Source: Peptococcaceae bacterium UBA5356
GTDB lineage: Bacteria; Bacillota; Peptococcia; DRI-13; DTU073
Direction of reading: 5' to 3'
DNA: 18,851 nucleotides
Assembly (NCBI GenBank): GCA_002407935.1
Contig: DHPU01000061.1
Span: 1 to 18,851, forward strand
The position numbers and the translations under genes are program-made. The notes beneath the pieces are model-generated. The model was not told where the DNA came from. It made no database searches and worked only from the letters and a program-made list of their open reading frames with translations. The stretch's first letter is position 1; each line of letters starts with the position of its first letter. Below are positions 15,436 to 18,851 of this stretch, piece after piece.

Positions 15436-15720
15436 TTATTTCAAGGCGGTAGATCTTTCAGTATGGGCACTATGCCCTTTAAATACCCTTGTGGGTGCAA
15501 ATTCACCCAGCTTATGACCTACCATATCCTCAGTAATATATACGGGCACATGTTTTTTCCCGTCATACACAGCAATTGTATGTCCCACCATCTGTGGAAA
15601 GATCGTGGAACGACGGGACCATGTTTTAATAACGCGTTTTTCATTACTTTTGTTCATTTGTTCTATTTTATTTAACAAACCTTCTTCAATAAAAGGACCC
15701 TTTTTCACTGACCTGCCCAT
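15436..15720 (-). CDS. rpsS: 30S ribosomal protein S19 (uS19)
   Basis: 30S head protein that pairs with S13 and contacts the 50S subunit. It has 94 residues, beginning MGRSVKKGPFIEEGLLNKIE, with the family signature KTWSRRSTIFPQMVGHTIAV and GHKLGEFAPTRVFKGH. ATG start with AAAGGAGG upstream; 32 bases after rplB. Confidence 0.98.
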   Translation of the reverse strand: MGRSVKKGPFIEEGLLNKIEQMNKSNEKRVIKTWSRRSTIFPQMVGHTIAVYDGKKHVPVYITEDMVGHKLGEFAPTRVFKGHSAHTERSTALK

Positions 15721-15752
15721 TCATTTGCCTCCTTTCTTCAAGTTTCATCTGT

Positions 15753-16583
15753 TTATTTCTTACGAGGCTTCACAATGAACTTATCTGATAAATTCTTTTT
15801 CTTTCTTGTTTTACCCCCGTTAGCGGGTTTCCCCCAAGGAGTAACAGGCGTCTTACGTCCTATTGGTGAACGTCCTTCACCACCGCCATGAGGATGATCT
15901 ACAGGATTCATCACAACCCCACGATTTGCCGGTCTAATGCCCATCCAGCGAGTACGACCCGCCTTCCCGATCGTGATATTTTCATGATCCAAATTTCCGA
16001 CCTGACCAATAGTTGCTTTACATTTAATATGCACTTTACGTACCTCTCCCGAGGGTACACGTATTGTCGCATAATTACCTTCTTTGGCCATCAATTGAGC
16101 TGATGCTCCGGCTGAACGCACTATCTGCCCACCTTTTAACGGTTTTAGTTCAATGTTATGAATGACCGTTCCTACGGGTATGTTTTCCAGCGGCAACGCG
16201 TTGCCTACCTTTATATCGGAACCAACTCCGGAAATAATTGTATCGCCAACTTTTAAATGTTGAGGAGCGAGAATATACCTTTTCTCACCATCCGCATAAT
16301 TCAGCAAAGCGATATTAGCGGAACGATTAGGATCATATTCGATGGAAGCCACCTTAGCAGGGATCCCATCCTTATCACGCTTAAAATCAATTTTCCTATA
16401 TAAACGTTTATGCCCTCCACCCCTGTGCCTAACTGTCATGTGGCCTTCATTATTACGGCCGGCATGTTTTCTCAAAGGTTCTACCAGGGATTTTTCCGGT
16501 TCCGTAACAGTTATCTCCTCAAAAGTAGAAACCGTCATCTGTCTTCTCCCCGGCGAAATGGGTTTGAAGCCTTTAACTGGCAT
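15753..16583 (-). CDS. rplB: 50S ribosomal protein L2 (uL2)
   Basis: Highly conserved 50S protein needed for subunit association, tRNA binding and peptidyl transferase function. The 276-residue product begins MPVKGFKPISPGRRQMTVST and holds the OB-fold and SH3-like domains. The motif VDHPHGGGEGRSPIGRKTP begins at about residue 228, with His230 corresponding to the functionally important conserved histidine, and a basic C-terminal tail follows. ATG start, GGGAGGG upstream. Confidence 0.98.
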   Translation of the reverse strand: MPVKGFKPISPGRRQMTVSTFEEITVTEPEKSLVEPLRKHAGRNNEGHMTVRHRGGGHKRLYRKIDFKRDKDGIPAKVASIEYDPNRSANIALLNYADGEKRYILAPQHLKVGDTIISGVGSDIKVGNALPLENIPVGTVIHNIELKPLKGGQIVRSAGASAQLMAKEGNYATIRVPSGEVRKVHIKCKATIGQVGNLDHENITIGKAGRTRWMGIRPANRGVVMNPVDHPHGGGEGRSPIGRKTPVTPWGKPANGGKTRKKKNLSDKFIVKPRKK

Positions 16584-16616
16584 CTCTTTTCCCTCCCTTA
16601 CGTTCTTTCATTCAAG

Positions 16617-16901
16617 TTATTCTTCAAAGATAGGTAATCTTTGTCCTGATTTGATCGTAACAATAGCCTTTTTCCAATCAGGCGCATAACCTGCAAAACG
16701 ACCTTGTCTTTTGTATTTTCCACGTACATTCATCGTTTTTACGTCTGTTACATCCACTTTAAAAATTGATTCTATCGCATGCTTTATTTCAATTTTATTC
16801 GCATTACGATCAACCTTAAAGATATATTTATTACTTTCCAGCAAATCAGTAGCCTTTTCTGTGACAAGAGGTTTTAGTAAAACCTCATGAGGATTACGCA
16901 T
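16617..16901 (-). CDS. rplW: 50S ribosomal protein L23 (uL23)
   Basis: Tunnel-exit protein that docks trigger factor, SRP and the Sec translocon. The 94-residue product begins MRNPHEVLLKPLVTEKATDL and contains FKVDRNANKIEIKHAIES and VNVRGKYKR-like MNVRGKYKRQGRFAG, the standard family pattern. Its ATG shares one base with the TAA stop of rplD (TAATG), so the two are coupled. Confidence 0.97.
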   Translation of the reverse strand: MRNPHEVLLKPLVTEKATDLLESNKYIFKVDRNANKIEIKHAIESIFKVDVTDVKTMNVRGKYKRQGRFAGYAPDWKKAIVTIKSGQRLPIFEE

Positions 16902-17524
16902 TATAAAAGCACCCCCTCAATCCTGGCTACGGCATCCTTAGTGATCAACAACCTGTCATGATTGACAAGGTCATAAACATTAATCCCTTCAGCTCCCAAA
17001 GGCTTAACGCCAGGTATATTTCTCGCGGATTTTTGCACATTTAAATCCTGTTCAGCAGTAACCACTAATGTCTTTTGGTCAACTTTTAGATTAGCTAAAA
17101 CTTCCACCATTTGCTTGGTCTGAGGTTCCGTAAATTCTAATTGATCTAAGACAATAATTTCTCCATCTCTTACTTTTGCCGATAAAACGGATCTAACAGC
17201 CAAACGCGCCTTTTTACGAGGAAGATGATAAGAATAGTCACGGGGTTTAGGCCCGAAAATAATACCACCTTTACGCCAGAGCGGAGACCTAGTTGTGCCG
17301 GCACGGGCTCTACCCGTTCCTTTTTGTTTCCAAGGCTTTCTCCCTCCACCCCGTACCTCTCCTCTGCTTTTCACAGAATGAGTACCGCGACGCAAACTGG
17401 CCAGCTGCATAACCACCGCTTCATGAACAACCGCCTCGTTTGGTTCAATCCCAAAGACAGCATCATTCAGTTCTATTTCACCAATCTGGTCGCCTTTTGT
17501 ATTATATAATGCAACTTTTGGCAT
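16901..17524 (-). CDS. rplD: 50S ribosomal protein L4 (uL4)
   Basis: 50S protein whose extended loop lines the exit tunnel opposite L22. In E. coli it also represses the S10 operon by acting on the rpsJ leader. From the ATG at 17522-17524 it has 207 residues starting MPKVALYNTKGDQIGEIELN; the basic tunnel loop spans about 44-92 (GRKPWKQKGTGRARAGTTRS at 61-80). One codon upstream is an in-frame TTG only six bases from GGAGG; the ATG at nine bases is preferred. Confidence 0.97.
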   Translation of the reverse strand: MPKVALYNTKGDQIGEIELNDAVFGIEPNEAVVHEAVVMQLASLRRGTHSVKSRGEVRGGGRKPWKQKGTGRARAGTTRSPLWRKGGIIFGPKPRDYSYHLPRKKARLAVRSVLSAKVRDGEIIVLDQLEFTEPQTKQMVEVLANLKVDQKTLVVTAEQDLNVQKSARNIPGVKPLGAEGINVYDLVNHDRLLITKDAVARIEGVLL

Positions 17525-17557
17525 CAATGATTTCCTCCTTTCCCATCAAGTCAAGCT

Positions 17558-18184
17558 TTAAGCTTTAACTGAACTCTTGATGGTTACTAGGCTCTTCTTC
17601 GGTCCTGGGACAGCTCCCCTAACCAAGAGCAAGTTACGTTCCGAATCTACTTTAACCACCAGTAATTTTTGTACAGTTACTCGTTCACCGCCCATGCGTC
17701 CGGGGAGTTTGCGCCCGCGGAATACACGTGCTGGGCCTTTTGCTCCCAACGATCCGGAACCGCGATGATATTTCGAGCCGTGCTTCATGGGGCCACGATG
17801 CATGCCATGACGTTTAATTCCCCCAGCAAAGCCTTTCCCTTTAGAAGTACCAACAACATCAACCCATTCCCCAGTTGCAAACACATCGACTTTAATTTCC
17901 TGCCCTTGTTCATAAGAAGCAGTATCCTCTACTCTAAACTCTTTTAAATGACGCAGAGTTTTTAATTGGGACTTGTCAAAATGTCCTTTTTGCGGTTTGT
18001 TCAGTTTTTTCTCATCCACAACACCAAAGCCTAATTGTATAGCATTGTAACCATCATTTTCGGTTGTTTTCTTTTGAATCACAATGCAGGGACCCGCTTC
18101 GATCACTGTAACAGGGATCGCCTGACCAGCTTCATCAAAGATTTGAGTCATCCCTACCTTCGTTCCTAATATGGTCTTATTCAC
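17558..18184 (-). CDS. rplC: 50S ribosomal protein L3 (uL3)
   Basis: One of two proteins that start 50S assembly; its loop reaches towards the peptidyl transferase centre. From the GTG at 18182-18184 it has 208 residues and begins (M)NKTILGTKVGMTQIFDE, which aligns with other L3 proteins. The core signature GTSKGKGFAGGIKRHGMHRG and RGSGSLGAKGPARVFRGRKL follow. An in-frame GTG three codons upstream overlaps the GGAGG at 18193-18197 and is rejected; the chosen GTG is eight bases from it. Confidence 0.96.
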   Translation of the reverse strand: MNKTILGTKVGMTQIFDEAGQAIPVTVIEAGPCIVIQKKTTENDGYNAIQLGFGVVDEKKLNKPQKGHFDKSQLKTLRHLKEFRVEDTASYEQGQEIKVDVFATGEWVDVVGTSKGKGFAGGIKRHGMHRGPMKHGSKYHRGSGSLGAKGPARVFRGRKLPGRMGGERVTVQKLLVVKVDSERNLLLVRGAVPGPKKSLVTIKSSVKA

Positions 18185-18192
18185 TATTGCCA

Positions 18193-18197
18193 CCTCC
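18193..18197 (-). promoter_or_regulatory. ribosome binding site that fixes the rplC GTG start
   Basis: GGAGG on the minus strand, eight bases before GTG at 18182-18184; the earlier in-frame GTG at 18191-18193 overlaps it. Confidence 0.85.
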
Positions 18198-18231
18198 TAG
18201 CCAAGCCTATGGCATTTTACCATCTGTTTTT

Positions 18232-18543
18232 TTATAATTTAATTTCAATATCGACTCCCGCCGGTAAATCTAACCCCATTAACGCATCAACCGTTTTGGG
18301 ATTTGGATCCAAGATATCAATGAGACGTTTATGTGTTCTCATCTCAAACTGTTCACGAGAATCCTTATTTACATGAGGAGACCTTAAGATTGTGTACGAG
18401 TTTCGCTCTGTTGGCAGAGGAATAGGACCTGCTACCGATGCTCCAGTGCGTTTAGCTGTATCAACAATCTTTTCCGCGGATTGATCTAAAATTTTATGAT
18501 CAAATGCTTTAAGCCTAATTCTAATTTTCTGCTGTTTAGCCAT
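18232..18543 (-). CDS. rpsJ: 30S ribosomal protein S10 (uS10)
   Basis: 30S head protein; in many bacteria it is also the transcription antitermination factor NusE, pairing with NusB and linking NusG to the ribosome. The 103-residue product begins MAKQQKIRIRLKAFDHKILD and contains the signature TERNSYTILRSPHVNKDSREQFEMRTHKR (core RSPHVNKDSREQFE) and ends GVDIEIKL. ATG start with AAGGAGG seven bases upstream (18551-18557). First gene of the S10 operon, preceded by a structured leader. Confidence 0.98.
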   Translation of the reverse strand: MAKQQKIRIRLKAFDHKILDQSAEKIVDTAKRTGASVAGPIPLPTERNSYTILRSPHVNKDSREQFEMRTHKRLIDILDPNPKTVDALMGLDLPAGVDIEIKL

Positions 18544-18695
18544 AGTGCTCCCTCCTTTTCGCCCGACTTATTATTTTTCGGACATTCTCAGTGAAAATTC
18601 CCCAACAGCAGGACAAGAGCCTTTCTCTTAACAACGCCCTCGGGCGTATCCTTCCTGCATCAGCAACCTTTCACCTCATCGCATGTCAACCATAC
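18544..18695 (-). promoter_or_regulatory. structured 5' leader of the S10 operon (candidate cis-regulatory RNA)
   Basis: Gene-free leader of about 150 nt from the inferred start point to rpsJ. A closing stem GCAGGA (18653-18658) with TCCTGC (18608-18613) encloses two perfect hairpins. One is ACGCCC/GGGCGT (18642-18647 with 18634-18639), with a two-base loop, or five pairs with a CGAG-like tetraloop. The other is AAGAG/CTCTT (18625-18629 with 18615-18619), with a five-base loop. Together they form a three-way junction. A further hairpin, GTCCGA/TCGGGC (18578-18583 with 18561-18566, one G-U pair, 11-base loop), lies just before the ribosome binding site. There is no T tract after either, so attenuation by a classic terminator is not shown. 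Autogenous control by a ribosomal protein such as L4 is an inference from other bacteria. Confidence 0.5.
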
Positions 18696-18701
18696 TTGTT
18701 T

Positions 18702-18730
18702 ATTATATAAAAATTCTTTCTTAAAAACAA
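18702..18730 (-). promoter_or_regulatory. probable sigma-A promoter of the S10 operon
   Basis: On the minus strand a perfect TATAAT (18702-18707) lies 17 bases after TTGTTT (18725-18730), which matches the -35 consensus at three of six positions. The flanking DNA is AT-rich. Transcription would start near 18695, giving a leader of about 150 nt. It is the best promoter-like sequence in the gene-free stretch before rpsJ. Confidence 0.6.
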
Positions 18731-18775
18731 GACCCAATTTGTAAATTTCGCTTAGATTATTCCTAAACTCAAGTT

Positions 18776-18814
18776 TAGAGGTTCGAGAGTTGCTGTCCAA
18801 ACTTCGAACCTCTA
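18776..18814 (-). terminator. strong hairpin behind tuf, possible terminator
   Basis: An 11-base perfect inverted repeat, TAGAGGTTCGA with TCGAACCTCTA (18804-18814 and 18776-18786 on the minus strand), continues after one bulged base into a four-pair stem AGTT/AACT around an eight-base loop. It begins 13 bases beyond the stop codon of the upstream gene, where a terminator is expected. However, no run of T follows it, so it may instead stabilise or process the tuf transcript, or terminate weakly. Confidence 0.45.
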
Positions 18815-18827
18815 TCCTCCATAGTTC

Positions 18828-18851
18828 CTAATCGACGATAATGCCAGTTAC
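18828..18851 (-). CDS. tuf: C-terminal end of elongation factor Tu (partial)
   Basis: The last eight codons before the window edge read VTGIIVD followed by TAG on the minus strand. EF-Tu proteins end in a GVVTxIIE-like stretch, and tuf is the usual gene directly upstream of rpsJ in this cluster, so both sequence and context support the call. Only 24 bases are visible, so the identification rests mainly on position. Confidence 0.6.
   Translation of the reverse strand, partial: VTGIIVD

Noticed and set aside
16342..16689. 115-codon open frame on the plus strand across rplB/rplW
   Set aside because: Antisense to two clear ribosomal protein genes with no recognisable features.
18684..18689. Perfect TTGACA on the minus strand in the leader as a second -35 box
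   Set aside because: Seventeen bases downstream reads TTGCTG, and no acceptable -10 is found at 16-18 bases; it also lies just inside the predicted transcript.
18690..18693. ATG at 18691-18693 starting the five-codon frame MVDMR
   Set aside because: It begins within about two to three bases of the predicted transcript start, so it has no ribosome binding site.

Overview
The window is one long, tightly packed block of housekeeping genes, all read on the minus strand. It is the bacterial S10-spc-alpha ribosomal protein cluster, followed downstream by an energy-coupling-factor (ECF) transporter module and truA. Gene order, strong AGGAGG-type ribosome binding sites, zinc-type S14 (61 aa), zinc-binding adenylate kinase and the ecfA1-ecfA2-ecfT-truA tail point to a Firmicute. 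rpsD lies between rpsK and rpoA, which is typical of Clostridia and unlike Bacillus, and base composition is moderately AT-rich. I infer a clostridial lineage, possibly Peptococcaceae-like, but the sequence alone does not fix the genus.

In transcription order (high to low coordinates): the last codons of what is probably tuf (EF-Tu) end at 18828. A 284-base gene-free stretch follows (18544-18827). It holds a strong hairpin just after tuf, a good sigma-A-type promoter with a perfect -10, and a leader of about 150 nt that can fold into a closed two-hairpin (three-way junction) structure plus a smaller hairpin just before the rpsJ ribosome binding site. Next come the S10 segment (rpsJ rplC rplD rplW rplB rpsS rplV rpsC rplP rpmC rpsQ), the spc segment (rplN rplX rplE rpsN rpsH rplF rplR rpsE rpmD rplO secY adk map infA rpmJ) and the alpha segment (rpsM rpsK rpsD rpoA rplQ). 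A likely intrinsic terminator lies after rplQ. It is followed by ecfA1-ecfA2-ecfT, with overlapping ends, and truA, whose stop codon is the first base triplet of the window.

The genes supply ribosome assembly (21 large- and small-subunit proteins in the S10 and spc segments before secY, four more after it), protein export (SecY), nucleotide balance (Adk), N-terminal methionine removal (Map), translation initiation (IF-1), transcription (RNA polymerase alpha), vitamin/metal uptake (ECF ATPases and T subunit) and tRNA pseudouridylation (TruA). Spacing is short throughout and several pairs overlap, so translational coupling is likely.

Start codons were reassigned where a longer open frame runs through its own Shine-Dalgarno sequence (rplC, rplD, rpsQ, rpmC, rplR, rplO, adk, rpsM, ecfA1). 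Twelve of 35 complete genes then start with GTG or TTG. No mobile element, CRISPR array, tRNA, rRNA or novel gene system is visible. The only part that looks undescribed enough to pursue is the structured RNA leader in front of rpsJ.
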